From the NCBI GenBank assembly GCA_900551115.1, contig URUY01000004.1:62001-126000 (forward strand): 64,000 nt of DNA, read 5' to 3'. The notes under the pieces were generated by a model. It was not told where the DNA came from, ran no database searches, and saw nothing but the letters and a program-made list of their open reading frames with translations. Origin of the DNA: an uncultured Lachnospiraceae bacterium (GTDB lineage Bacteria; Bacillota; Clostridia; Lachnospirales; Lachnospiraceae). Of the stretch, positions 44,916 to 53,325 are shown in pieces; positions within the stretch are counted from its first letter, which is position 1; each line of letters starts with the position of its first letter. The position numbers were made by a program, and so were the translations under genes.

Positions 44916-46265
44916 ATGAAAAAGAAAGTTTTAAGTATTTTGCTGACAATGGCTATGACCGCAGCGCTGCTTACAGGCTGTGGCGGTGAAAAGACACCGG
45001 ACAGTGACGCTTCCACAACACCTGTTTCTGATCAGGTTGAGGACAGCAAGCCTGCAGAGGATAACGAACAGGAAGAAGTTACTTTGAAATGGGCAATTTG
45101 GGATCAGGAAACAACCGCTTACTGGCAGGCTTTAAAAGAAGCTTATGAAGCAGAACATACTAACGTAACCATTGAAATGGTTGATTTGGGTTCTACGGAT
45201 TATATGACCGTTTTGGCAACAGAATTATCCGGTGACGGAACTGATTTTGATGTAGTCACTATTAAAGACGTTCCCGGATATGCAACACTGGTTCAGAAAA
45301 ACGCCATTCTGCCGCTGGATGATTACATAGCAGCTGACGGTGTGGACCTGGAAAAATATGCAGGTGTAACCGATCAGGTTACCGTAGACGGAAAACTGTA
45401 TGAACTGCCTTTCAGAAATGATTTCTGGGTTATGTTCTACAACAAGGATGTTTTTGATGCAGCAGGAATTGCATATCCTACAAATGATATGACCTTTGAA
45501 GAATATGATGCACTTGCAAGACAGCTCACAAATACAGAATTTGGAAATCAGGTATATGGTACACATTATCATACCTGGAGAAGTGCAGTACAGCTTTTTG
45601 GCGTACTTGACGGACAGCACACTATTCTGGACGGAGATTATGAATTTTTCAAGCCTTATTATGAAATGGTATTGAACCAGGAGGCAGACGGTGTATGCCG
45701 CAAATATTCTGATTTAAAAACAGAAGGTCTTCATTATTCAGCAGCTTTTTCAGGCGGTGATGTTGCCATGTTAAATATGGGTTCATGGTTTATCGGCACA
45801 ATGATCAGCAACCTTGCAAGCGGTGAATATGACAGCAGTCTGTGCGGTAACTGGGGTCTTGTAAAATATCCTCATGCAGAGGGCGTAGAAGCAGGTTCCA
45901 CATTGGGTACGATTACAGGCCTTTCCGTAACAAGCGCAACCGATACACCGGATGAAGCATGGGATTTTGTAAAATGGGTAAGTGGTGAAGAAGGTGCTAA
46001 GGTTATGGCACAGACCGGTAACTTCCCTGCCATTATGACAGATGAGGCACTTGACATTATTACCAGTCTGGAAGGCTTCCCCACAGATGAAGCAAGCAAG
46101 GAAGCACTGAATGTTTCAAATCTGTACCTGGAAGTTCCGTATGCAGATAATGTATCTGAAATCAATTCTCTGTTAGATACCTATCACACTGCAATAATGA
46201 CAGGAGAAATGAGTATTGATGACGGCATCAAAGCAATGAATGACGGCGTAGCCGCATTACAGTAA
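44916..46265 (+). CDS. Sugar ABC transporter solute-binding lipoprotein
   Basis: The 449-residue protein has a lipoprotein signal with lipobox LLTGC (Cys22) and an acidic linker, then a family-1 solute-binding fold (LKWAIWDQETTAYWQALKEAY, DFDVVTIKDVPGYATLV, YELPFRNDFWVMFYNKDVF). It is anchored outside the membrane and presents oligosaccharides to the two permeases downstream. With GH88 in the same operon the likely ligands are unsaturated uronate oligosaccharides. AAGGAGGG precedes the ATG. No ATPase gene is present here, as usual for systems sharing an MsmK-type ATPase. Confidence 0.93.
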   Translation: MKKKVLSILLTMAMTAALLTGCGGEKTPDSDASTTPVSDQVEDSKPAEDNEQEEVTLKWAIWDQETTAYWQALKEAYEAEHTNVTIEMVDLGSTDYMTVLATELSGDGTDFDVVTIKDVPGYATLVQKNAILPLDDYIAADGVDLEKYAGVTDQVTVDGKLYELPFRNDFWVMFYNKDVFDAAGIAYPTNDMTFEEYDALARQLTNTEFGNQVYGTHYHTWRSAVQLFGVLDGQHTILDGDYEFFKPYYEMVLNQEADGVCRKYSDLKTEGLHYSAAFSGGDVAMLNMGSWFIGTMISNLASGEYDSSLCGNWGLVKYPHAEGVEAGSTLGTITGLSVTSATDTPDEAWDFVKWVSGEEGAKVMAQTGNFPAIMTDEALDIITSLEGFPTDEASKEALNVSNLYLEVPYADNVSEINSLLDTYHTAIMTGEMSIDDGIKAMNDGVAALQ

Positions 46266-46274
46266 CAGTAATTC

Positions 46275-46306
46275 AATCGGGACTGGGAAAATTCCCGGTC
46301 CCGATT
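46275..46306 (+). terminator. Strong intercistronic hairpin
   Basis: A 14-bp stem with one G-U pair and loop AAAT (arms AATCGGGACTGGGA and TCCCGGTCCCGATT) lies 10 bp after the binding-protein gene. No T-run follows. Such hairpins commonly raise the level of binding-protein mRNA by blocking 3' decay or partly stopping transcription. Confidence 0.6.
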
Positions 46307-46338
46307 TCAAAACAAGGGAAATAGGGAGTCTGGTGAAA

Positions 46339-47382
46339 ATGAACGAAACAAAAGCATTAAAAGCAGAGGAAATGCAGAAAGAGCTGGATGGACTGATTAT
46401 ATCAATCAGAACAGAACAGAATGCAAAGAAAAAGAAGAAAGACTTGGAGAGAATCGATTTTTTACATAGAAAAATAGCACAGATCCGTTCCGGTCAGAAA
46501 ATAAGCAGGGAAGCAAAGAGGGATTTGATTGCGTATTCCTTTATTGCCCCCAATTTTATTGGATTTGCAGTTTTCACCCTAATCCCTATAGTCTTTGCTT
46601 TTTCATTAGCTTTCTTAAACTGGGATGGCAGTAATGCCATTACCTTTGCAGGATTAAATAACTTTAAGAAACTGGGAGCAGATCCGTTGTTTTGGGCGGC
46701 GCTGCGCAATACAATTATCTATTGTGTCGGAACAGTGCCCCTTACCATGATTGCTTCACTGGCATTGGCGATAGTGGTGAATCAGAAAGTATTTTGCAGG
46801 GGAATTTTCAGAACACTTTCTTTTTTCCCGTATGTAGCCTCTATGGTAGCAGTGACGGCAGTGTGGAAAATGCTGTTTCATCCGTCTAAAGGCCCGGTAA
46901 ACAGTCTGCTCTATCACGTATTCGGAGTGGCACAGGAAAATCTTCCCCAGTGGTTTTCCGGACCGCTGGTGCTTTTCAGCATGATTTTATTCAGTATGTG
47001 GAAGTACATGGGTTACTATATGGTCATCTATCTTGCCGGTCTGCAGGGTATATCCGCAGAACTGTACGAGGCGGCTGGATTAGATGGCGCCAATACATGG
47101 CAAAAATTCCGTTATGTGACATGGCCCCAGCTTCGCAGCACAACCTTTTTTGTGGTAGTAATGCTCACAATCAACTGCTTTAAAGTATATGATGTGGCTA
47201 TTATGCTGGCAGGAGGAGGCAGCGGCGAGCTTGCACCATCTGCAACCGTATTGGTTTACTATATCTACCAAAAGGCATTTATTGACTGGAAACTGGGATA
47301 TTCCAGTGCGGTATCCATGGTACTTTTTGCAATGGTATTGATTGTAACGCTTGTTCAGTTCAGAGGACAGAAGGATAAATAA
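46339..47382 (+). CDS. Sugar ABC transporter permease (UgpA/MsmF type)
   Basis: The 347-residue permease has six predicted helices and the EAA loop YEAAGLDGANTWQKFRYVTWP. It has an unusual N-terminal extension of about 60 charged residues (repeated Lys/Glu, probably coiled coil) before the first helix. ATG 46339 was preferred to GTG 46333 because GGGAG stands about 10 bp before it. It pairs with the next permease to form the channel and would use an ATPase encoded elsewhere. Confidence 0.9.
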   Translation: MNETKALKAEEMQKELDGLIISIRTEQNAKKKKKDLERIDFLHRKIAQIRSGQKISREAKRDLIAYSFIAPNFIGFAVFTLIPIVFAFSLAFLNWDGSNAITFAGLNNFKKLGADPLFWAALRNTIIYCVGTVPLTMIASLALAIVVNQKVFCRGIFRTLSFFPYVASMVAVTAVWKMLFHPSKGPVNSLLYHVFGVAQENLPQWFSGPLVLFSMILFSMWKYMGYYMVIYLAGLQGISAELYEAAGLDGANTWQKFRYVTWPQLRSTTFFVVVMLTINCFKVYDVAIMLAGGGSGELAPSATVLVYYIYQKAFIDWKLGYSSAVSMVLFAMVLIVTLVQFRGQKDK

Positions 47383-47396
47383 GAGGGGGTGACAGA

Positions 47397-48242
47397 ATGA
47401 TTACAAAGTCGGCAAGAAGAAAAGCAGTTATCAGTAAAGCATGTGTTTATTTAATTTTGCTTATAATGGCAGTGGTTATGATTATACCGTTTCTGTGGAT
47501 GCTTTCCGCATCCATAAAAAGTGACAGGGAAGTATTTCAGATGACGCCGTTTGTCTGGATACCGGAGAATCCCAAATGGGATAATTATATTAAAATCTGG
47601 ACAAAAATACCACTCCTTAATTTTGTGGGAAATACGGTGTTTTTGACCTTAGTGGTTACTTTCCTGCAGCTTTTGACCAGTAGTTTTGCAGCTTATTCCT
47701 TTGCAAAACTAAATTTTAAGCATAAAAAAGGATTATTTTTAGCATATATTGCTACTATCGCCATGCCCTGGCAGGTATACATGGTTCCGCAGTTTTTGAT
47801 GATGAGGAAGTTCGGTTTAAATGACAAATTGATGGCAATTATATGCTTGCAGGCATTCTCGGCATTCGGCGTATTTATGATGAAGCAGTTTTATGAAGGA
47901 ATTCCGGATGATTTGTGTGAAGCAGCGCGGATTGACGGTATGAGTGAGTATCGTATTTATGCAAATATCATGCTGCCGCTTTCTAAGCCTGCGCTTTCCA
48001 CATTAACGATATTTACCTTTGTAACAACCTGGAACGATTATCTGGGACCGTTGATTTACTTAAAAAGCCCGGAAAAAAAGACCATTCAGCTTGGCTTAAA
48101 GATGTTTATCAGCCAGTATTCTTCAGATTATGGTCTGATTATGGCAGGCTCAGTGATTTCCCTGATACCGGTTATTATCGTGTTTTTGTTTTTGCAGAAG
48201 TATTTTGTAGAAGGGGTTGCAGCTACCGGATTGAAAGGATAG
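47397..48242 (+). CDS. Sugar ABC transporter permease (UgpE/MsmG type)
   Basis: The 281-residue protein has six helices and EAA loop CEAARIDGMSEYRIYANIMLP, typical of the second permease of carbohydrate importers. The N-terminal motif PFLWMLSASIK and TTWNDYLGPLIYL are family marks. The gene follows the first permease after 14 bp with a GAGGGGG site and precedes GH88 by 23 bp, so all four genes form one operon. Confidence 0.93.
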   Translation: MITKSARRKAVISKACVYLILLIMAVVMIIPFLWMLSASIKSDREVFQMTPFVWIPENPKWDNYIKIWTKIPLLNFVGNTVFLTLVVTFLQLLTSSFAAYSFAKLNFKHKKGLFLAYIATIAMPWQVYMVPQFLMMRKFGLNDKLMAIICLQAFSAFGVFMMKQFYEGIPDDLCEAARIDGMSEYRIYANIMLPLSKPALSTLTIFTFVTTWNDYLGPLIYLKSPEKKTIQLGLKMFISQYSSDYGLIMAGSVISLIPVIIVFLFLQKYFVEGVAATGLKG

Positions 48243-48265
48243 ATAAAAACAGAGGTGAAAATGAT

Positions 48266-49486
48266 ATGGCACGTGAATGGAACGAATATTCGGAAATGAC
48301 AAAGGAAAAGCAAAAAAAAGCGTTGGCATTCTGCGTAAAACAGATTCTGCATGTGCTGCCGGAATTTACAGATAAATTTCCGAAAGCATACAGTGAAGGG
48401 CTTTTTTACCGGCAAACTGAAAACAGAGACTGGACAACAGGCTTTTGGACGGGAGAAATCTGGCTTGCTTATGAATTTGTCTGTGACTACCCGGATGAAG
48501 CAGAAGCTTTGGGCATCGGACCGGTGGATGAAGTAAAAGAAAAGCTGCAGGCAGCAGGCGAGCTGCAGATAGATTCCTTTTTGAATAGAATTAACAAAAA
48601 ACAGGAGGTTGACCACCACGACATGGGTTTCCTTTTTTCTCCTTCCTGTGTCGCGGGATATAAACTTATTCGTTCAAAGAAGGGCAGAGAGGCTGCTATA
48701 AAAGCTGCCGACCAGCTTTTGACAAGGTATCATCCGGTTGGAGAGTTTTTACAGGCCTGGGGTCCCATGAATCAGCCGGAAAATTACAGACTTATCATAG
48801 ATTGTCTGGTAAATCTGCCGTTGCTTTACTGGGCAAGTGAAGAGACCGGGGATGATAAATACCGGGAAATTGCAGAAAAACATATCCGTACTGCAGTTGC
48901 AAATGTCATTCGTGAAGATTATTCTACCTGGCATACCTTCTTTTTTGATATGAATACCGGAAAGCCGGATCATGGCGCTACCTGTCAGGGCTACAGGGAT
49001 GGTTCTGCATGGGCAAGAGGTCAGGCATGGGGTGTGTATGGGCTGGCAACAGCATATCGCTACACGGGCTGCAAAGAATATATTCCGTTGTTTAAACATG
49101 TGACAGAATATTTTCTGGAACATCTTCCGAAGGATTTGATTCCTTTCTGGGATTTGGAGTTTACGGACGGCGATGCGCAGCCGAGAGATTCCTCCAGCGC
49201 TTCCATAGCTGCATGCGGTATGCTTGAGATGAGCCGCTATCTGGAAAAAGCGGACGCAGAGTATTATATTAAAATAGCGAAGAAGCTGATGGATTCCCTG
49301 TATGAAAACTATGCGGTAAAAGATATCCATACCTCAAACGGACTGGTGCTTCACAGCACCTATTCCAATCATTCCCCGTACAACACCTGCAACCATTATG
49401 GTGTAGACGAGTGCAATATCTGGGGGGATTATTTCTACATGGAGGCCCTTACCAGATTGTCAAAAGACTGGAAAGAATATTGGTAA
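48266..49486 (+). CDS. GH88 unsaturated glucuronyl hydrolase
   Basis: The 406-residue protein is a GH88-type alpha/alpha barrel: NRDWTTGFWTGEIWLAYE, DHHDMGFLFSPS and GSAWARGQAWGVYGL are characteristic. Asp119 (in HHDM) and Asp179 (in IIDC) lie 60 apart, matching the catalytic pair known from Bacillus unsaturated glucuronyl hydrolase (61 apart). It removes the 4,5-unsaturated uronic acid left by polysaccharide lyases, which then opens to a keto acid entering the KDG pathway. No signal peptide is present, so it acts on imported oligosaccharides. The heparinase-like gene at 56 kb could supply such products. Confidence 0.9.
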   Translation: MAREWNEYSEMTKEKQKKALAFCVKQILHVLPEFTDKFPKAYSEGLFYRQTENRDWTTGFWTGEIWLAYEFVCDYPDEAEALGIGPVDEVKEKLQAAGELQIDSFLNRINKKQEVDHHDMGFLFSPSCVAGYKLIRSKKGREAAIKAADQLLTRYHPVGEFLQAWGPMNQPENYRLIIDCLVNLPLLYWASEETGDDKYREIAEKHIRTAVANVIREDYSTWHTFFFDMNTGKPDHGATCQGYRDGSAWARGQAWGVYGLATAYRYTGCKEYIPLFKHVTEYFLEHLPKDLIPFWDLEFTDGDAQPRDSSSASIAACGMLEMSRYLEKADAEYYIKIAKKLMDSLYENYAVKDIHTSNGLVLHSTYSNHSPYNTCNHYGVDECNIWGDYFYMEALTRLSKDWKEYW

Positions 49487-49521
49487 AGGAAAAAGACAAA
49501 GAAAGAGATAGCAGGAAAGCC

Positions 49522-49550
49522 GGGGTCTGTCCCCAGTGTCATTTAGTTAA
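49522..49550. repeat. Hairpin-bearing repeat, left edge of the island
   Basis: GGGG-TCTGT-CCCC (49522-49534) is followed by TGTCATTTAGTTAA (49537-49550). The latter recurs inverted at 53326-53339 with 13 of 14 bases matching, again next to a G-rich hairpin. The pair looks like REP-like or transposon-end sequences bracketing 3.8 kb. Confidence 0.4.
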
Positions 49551-49566
49551 TTTCAAAACAGTTAAG

Positions 49567-49598
49567 TTAAGGGATAAGTCGTCAGATTTATCCCTTAA
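49567..49598 (+). terminator. Hairpin terminator candidate after the GH88 operon
   Basis: Perfect 11-base arms TTAAGGGATAA and TTATCCCTTAA, extendable by three pairs to a 4-base loop, are followed by AATTTTG. It sits 80 bp after GH88. Confidence 0.55.
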
Positions 49599-49645
49599 AT
49601 TTTGCCGATAAATTACTGCGGCTGGTGAGAAATAAGTGCAATTTG

Positions 49646-49673
49646 TTGACACAGGCGTACAGTACGGTATACT
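49646..49673 (+). promoter_or_regulatory. Promoter with palindrome at the -10 region
   Basis: TTGACA (49646-49651), 16 bp, TATACT (49668-49673). The symmetric CAGTACGGTATACTG overlaps the -10 box and could bind a repressor. It drives the gene starting at 49731. Confidence 0.6.
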
Positions 49674-49730
49674 GGAGTTGTTAACAAGCTTGACGTAATT
49701 AGATTCAGAATGACAGGAGTTGATAAATCA

Positions 49731-50552
49731 ATGAGTAAGATTGAAATAGATAGAAATTATGTTGAATTAAGCTTTCTACGCTATATTGACAATTTGCTTA
49801 GCCTTCCGGAGATAGAAGGGGTGAAGCTGTGTGATATTGTAATACAAAATAACGAAAGTAAGGAAGCAAATGTAAAGGAAGCTTTGAACCAAAGTTATCA
49901 TGATTGTTACAGCGATTCAGACATAAGTATAATAGTTAATCTACCGACGAATAGTAAAATAACACCTTTGGAATACATGAAGCATCCAAGCAGGTTCGGC
50001 ATAACGCCTGATAAATATCTTGGTTTTTTTAAAACTGTTGATTCTGGTATTTATCGAATTATTTTCAAAGATGGCACAAGATATGATTTTGGGTTTGAAT
50101 TTAGATATGATGATTCATTTAAGGATGTCGAATTACAGGCTGAACCTGAAAGATATAGCAATCCTAAATGGCCGATAGAGAAGGTAGATGAGTTTTGGTT
50201 TATTATGATTCAGGCTTTAGGAAAGCTGTATAGACGGGATTATCTGATTAGTAGTCACTTGGTTAATATAAATATTAATGAGACGCTTGTTCAGCAGATG
50301 ATTTTACGTGATATTGAGCGAGGTACAAATCATCATCGTTATGGTTACAGTGAGAAACTAATATACCATAAATATGAAGGTCAGAATAAATTTGTGACGG
50401 GTGATGAAACATTTGACATGATAGCAGACAAACTGTATGCAGTTGCATTGGCTTATGATGAATTGACAAAGGAATTTTACCCAGAATACGAAGAGAGAAG
50501 TGAAGTTCTACTTGATATTTGGCAATGTTACAATGAAAACGGAAATATATAG
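49731..50552 (+). CDS. Nucleotidyltransferase-like protein (AadE/ANT(6)-related candidate)
   Basis: The 273-residue product has CYSDSDISIIVNL (Asp62 and Asp64), placed as the double-Asp metal site of aminoglycoside 6-adenylyltransferases, and GTRYDFGFEFRYDD further on as a possible third carboxylate strand. The C-terminal half is helical as in ANT(6) enzymes. Streptomycin modification would be the closest known role, but the sequence is divergent and the substrate is only a guess. ATG 49731 has AGGAG 11 bp before it; ATG 49710 would put the site inside the gene. It is AT-rich, unlike the GH88 operon, suggesting transfer. Confidence 0.55.
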   Translation: MSKIEIDRNYVELSFLRYIDNLLSLPEIEGVKLCDIVIQNNESKEANVKEALNQSYHDCYSDSDISIIVNLPTNSKITPLEYMKHPSRFGITPDKYLGFFKTVDSGIYRIIFKDGTRYDFGFEFRYDDSFKDVELQAEPERYSNPKWPIEKVDEFWFIMIQALGKLYRRDYLISSHLVNININETLVQQMILRDIERGTNHHRYGYSEKLIYHKYEGQNKFVTGDETFDMIADKLYAVALAYDELTKEFYPEYEERSEVLLDIWQCYNENGNI

Positions 50553-50587
50553 TGGATGAGAAAATATAACTATATTCTTTAGGAAAT

Positions 50588-50607
50588 TCAGTTTGGCTAA
50601 TTACATA
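50588..50607. repeat. Direct repeat, left copy
   Basis: Twenty bases beginning TCAGTTTGGCTA recur perfectly at 53251-53270 in the same orientation. The copy lies just after the nucleotidyltransferase-like gene and directly before the truncated relaxase. Confidence 0.85.
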
Positions 50608-51260
50608 AAAAAAGGGAGCTGAAAAACAAGCTGTTCCATGAATCTCTTGAAAGAAAATATGGCGATAAGATAGATATAACGAATGAAAGTATCAAAGCTA
50701 CTGATACTACTCCGGTTACGGAAGAAGTAACAGAGCCGGAACCGACCACACTTACCGAAACAACGGTTACAGAAACAGAGAATATCGAAACTGCAAAGTC
50801 ACAGATACCACCGAAAGCAGCCGCTTATTCGAAGCTTCGTAAGATAAAAACTGTTTTAAACAAGCAGAATAACCTTATCTTTGAAACGGAGCGTGAACGG
50901 AATACACTGGAATTTGAGAGAGACGATTTAAAGGGATTTGCCAAGCTTACCAAGAAGAAAGAGCTTGATAGCCGGATTGCCTCTAAAAACGAGGAAATCA
51001 AAGTCCTCAAAGCAAGATTATCCGGCATCGTCAGACAACATGGATTTGAAACGGTACAAGACTTCTACACTGCATTCTATACCGCACAGCGTGCAGCTAA
51101 TGCATATCAGAATGAATGCACGAATTGGGATGAAACCTATGGAGAAAAAACCACTCCTAAAGCCAAAACCATGCATGAGAAATTACAACGATATAAAGAA
51201 ACGGCTGACAAGCAGAATATCAGTCAACCTTTTCAAAACAGAGATAAAGGGGCGAGATGA
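50608..51260 (+). pseudogene. Truncated plasmid-mobilisation relaxase, C-terminal part
   Basis: The open frame begins at the direct repeat without a start codon and gives about 217 residues: ELKNKLFHESLERKYGDKID, a Thr/Glu-rich linker, AAAYSKLRKIKTVL and FAKLTKKKELDSRIASKNEE, RLSGIVRQHGFETVQDFY, ending RDKGAR. This is the helical tail of MobA/MobL-type relaxases from Firmicute mobilisable elements. The catalytic N-terminal domain is missing, cut precisely at the repeat, so it is a remnant. A hairpin GGGGCGA/TCGCCCC spans its stop codon. Confidence 0.7.
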
Positions 51261-51430
51261 TCGCCCCTACTATAAGAATAGCCTTATCCATATACAAAAT
51301 TGACAAGGCTATGTGGGATTGAAAAACATATGTAAACCTGGAAGTTTCACCTCTGTTGAATTTCAATTCTATTGGTTAACCAGTCCTTATAAAAGGAATT
51401 CGTATTTTCATTTTGCTAATCTTTTCCCGA

Positions 51431-51901
51431 TTAATTCTTCTTCATATCAGCAAACCAAATAACACCATATATTACAACAAATACCACACATGAAAAAACA
51501 ATAGACAAATTTCCCATCAATGAATATTGAAGTTCAACATATCTATCTAATGGTGTAAGAAGAATAGCCATTCCAACGGACATTATCATTCCGACAACAG
51601 AACCTATTAATATTTTTACAATTTTAAAGTAAGCAATTATATACTGGTAAAATTGAACTGCGCATAGCCATAAAGCAAATACTATTACAGAGTGTGCGAC
51701 TCTTTCCGCAAGCCGACCTTTAAGTACCCATATAAAAAGAATTGAAAAAACAATTAGTCCAATTAACGGAGCTATTCTAATAATTATTGAAATTGGTTTT
51801 ATCGCTCTTTTCGATCGTTCCGCAACAACTGCTTTCTTTTGTAAGCAACTAGCAACGACGAAAAAAATTGTAATCACTACCGAAAAAATAATACTTAACA
51901 T
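51431..51901 (-). CDS. Small multi-pass membrane protein, hypothetical
   Basis: The 156-residue protein has four or five hydrophobic segments (IIFSVVITIFFVVASCL; ISIIIRIAPLIGLIVFSILF; VIVFALWLCAVQFYQYIIAYF; VIYGVIWF). AAGGAG lies before the ATG, so it is probably expressed. I recognise no family. It is AT-rich and sits in the mobile-derived island between the relaxase remnant and a DUF6061-like gene. A host or cargo role cannot be told apart. Confidence 0.6.
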   Translation of the reverse strand: MLSIIFSVVITIFFVVASCLQKKAVVAERSKRAIKPISIIIRIAPLIGLIVFSILFIWVLKGRLAERVAHSVIVFALWLCAVQFYQYIIAYFKIVKILIGSVVGMIMSVGMAILLTPLDRYVELQYSLMGNLSIVFSCVVFVVIYGVIWFADMKKN

Positions 51902-52111
51902 TTTCTTTTCTCCTTAATCTAAATCATTTCTCAATGCCTTCCGCATCCAAAAGGACTGAAAAAATTGAGTTTCCCTTATTTTTAACTCTAATCAATAAAA
52001 TCGTAATTATATCTCAATAAACAATCCGTCAACTTCAAGTTTTCTATCTTATTTTATCACATTAAATTCTAACATTCTACCAATATTTCATCATAATCAT
52101 TTCTATTGAAA

Positions 52112-52351
52112 TTACCAAACTTCCAGACTATCAATCGCATCCACCCATGCTTGCATTTCTCCATCCAACACAAGCCTTGCATACTCAAGTGGGTCATCTA
52201 CTGCTAAAGCATTAAGCGAATTCTGCGAGCAGGGTGTTTTTATTAATCCATCCTCAGCCTTATTACAATCCATCCGCAATATGTAATTCTCAAATATGGT
52301 TACATCAATACTGTTTGTCTGTGAGTTATACTCTGCATATATCAATCTCAT
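52112..52351 (-). CDS. DUF6061-like small protein
   Basis: From ATG 52351 (AAAGGA at 9 bp) it encodes 79 residues starting MRLIYAEYNSQTNSIDVTIFENYILRMDC and ending PLEYARLVLDGEMQAWVDAIDSLEVW. This pattern matches small DUF6061-type proteins common on conjugative elements of gut Firmicutes; function unknown. A longer frame to 52402 has no ribosome site. Family call is from memory of the motif DPLEYARLVL and is moderate. Confidence 0.55.
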   Translation of the reverse strand: MRLIYAEYNSQTNSIDVTIFENYILRMDCNKAEDGLIKTPCSQNSLNALAVDDPLEYARLVLDGEMQAWVDAIDSLEVW

Positions 52352-52695
52352 CTTATCTGTCCTTTCCTGTAATTGTATTAAAAGCATTTCACCCAGTTCC
52401 AACTGTCATTTTATAATTTGTTATTAGTTGTTACCAGATTTTCTTGTCTACGCTCCGCTTCGGTCCGCACAGAACAGATGTCCATTGGACATCTTGTGCC
52501 CTTGTTTTTTCCCTTATGAGGGTTCATAATAAAGGGTAAAATGATATAACACGATACAAGATGCAGTGGAGAGGACACACACGAAAACTTTAGTTTCAAG
52601 GCTTTGCCGAGATTTCTATAACAGAATATAGCAATTATTAAATCCCTTAAAATACCTCAAGTGAGAATTTGAATTTGTAAAGGAGAGCTAAATTT
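52352..52695. other. Noncoding stretch of element origin with a perfect palindrome
   Basis: This 344-base stretch has no supported gene. It includes AGATGTCCA-T-TGGACATCT (52476-52494), a perfect palindrome with 9-base arms, and GC-rich patches around 52450-52475. Such sequence is reminiscent of noncoding parts of conjugative elements, which is only an impression. The GNAT gene's AAGGAG site is at its end. Confidence 0.35.
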
Positions 52696-53247
52696 ATGAA
52701 ACATTGTGGAACACAAAAATTAGAGACAGATAGATTGGTTCTGAGAAGATATGTGAATGAAGATGCTGCGGCAATGTATGAAAATTGGGCATCAGATAAC
52801 GAAGTTACCAAATTTTTAACGTGGCCCACTCATTCGTGTCAAGAGGTAAGCCAAAGCGTAATAGAAGATTGGGTAAAACAATATTCTAACGAAAGTTATT
52901 ATCATTGGGCTATTGTATTGAAAGATAATGGAGATGAGCCAATTGGCGATATTGCTGTGGTAGGTATGAAAGAAAAAATTTCGATGGTACATATTGGATA
53001 TTGCATTGGAAGTAAATGGTGGCATAAAGGAATTACATCAGAAGCTCTCAAGGTAGTTATGGATTTTTTATTTGATGTAGTAAATGCAAATCGAATCGAA
53101 GCAAGACATGACCCGAGAAATCCAAATTCTGGGAAAGTAATGAAAAAATGTGGAATGAAATATGAGGGAACTTTGCGTAGTGCTGATTGGAATAATCAGG
53201 GAGGTTGTGATGCCTGCTGTTATGCATTATTAAAATCAGAACGCTAA
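52696..53247 (+). CDS. GNAT family N-acetyltransferase (RimJ/RimL type)
   Basis: The 183-residue protein shows the RimJ-like opening LETDRLVLRRYVNEDAAAMYENW, acetyl-CoA binding region IGYCIGSKWWHKGITSEA and the end motif NPNSGKVMKKCGMKYEGTLRSA. It transfers acetyl groups from acetyl-CoA to an amino group of a protein or small molecule, possibly an antibiotic. AAAGGAG is before the ATG. Its stop lies only 3 bp before the right copy of the 20-bp direct repeat, so it is at the edge of the inserted segment. Confidence 0.88.
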   Translation: MKHCGTQKLETDRLVLRRYVNEDAAAMYENWASDNEVTKFLTWPTHSCQEVSQSVIEDWVKQYSNESYYHWAIVLKDNGDEPIGDIAVVGMKEKISMVHIGYCIGSKWWHKGITSEALKVVMDFLFDVVNANRIEARHDPRNPNSGKVMKKCGMKYEGTLRSADWNNQGGCDACCYALLKSER

Positions 53248-53250
53248 CTC

Positions 53251-53270
53251 TCAGTTTGGCTAATTACATA
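53251..53270. repeat. Direct repeat, right copy
   Basis: Perfect copy of the 20 bases at 50588-50607, same orientation, 2663 bp away. Flanks of the two copies differ except for a run of A after each. Confidence 0.85.
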
Positions 53271-53278
53271 GAAAAAAG

Positions 53279-53316
53279 CACCCGTCCCATTTTTGAGTAT
53301 AGGACGGGTGTTGTTT
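53279..53316 (+). terminator. Intrinsic terminator after the GNAT gene
   Basis: Arms CACCCGTCC (53279-53287) and GGACGGGTG (53302-53310) form a perfect GC-rich stem with a 14-base loop, followed by TTGTTTT. Confidence 0.75.
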
Positions 53317-53325
53317 TCCAAAACC

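Noticed and set aside
50938..51303. 121-residue ORF inside the relaxase remnant
   Set aside because: The relaxase motifs read in another frame (stop at 51260). This ORF is an out-of-frame shadow with low-complexity Lys/Arg sequence.
52411..52599. 62-residue minus-strand ORF
   Set aside because: No ribosome site, and it crosses a perfect palindrome in element-like noncoding sequence.
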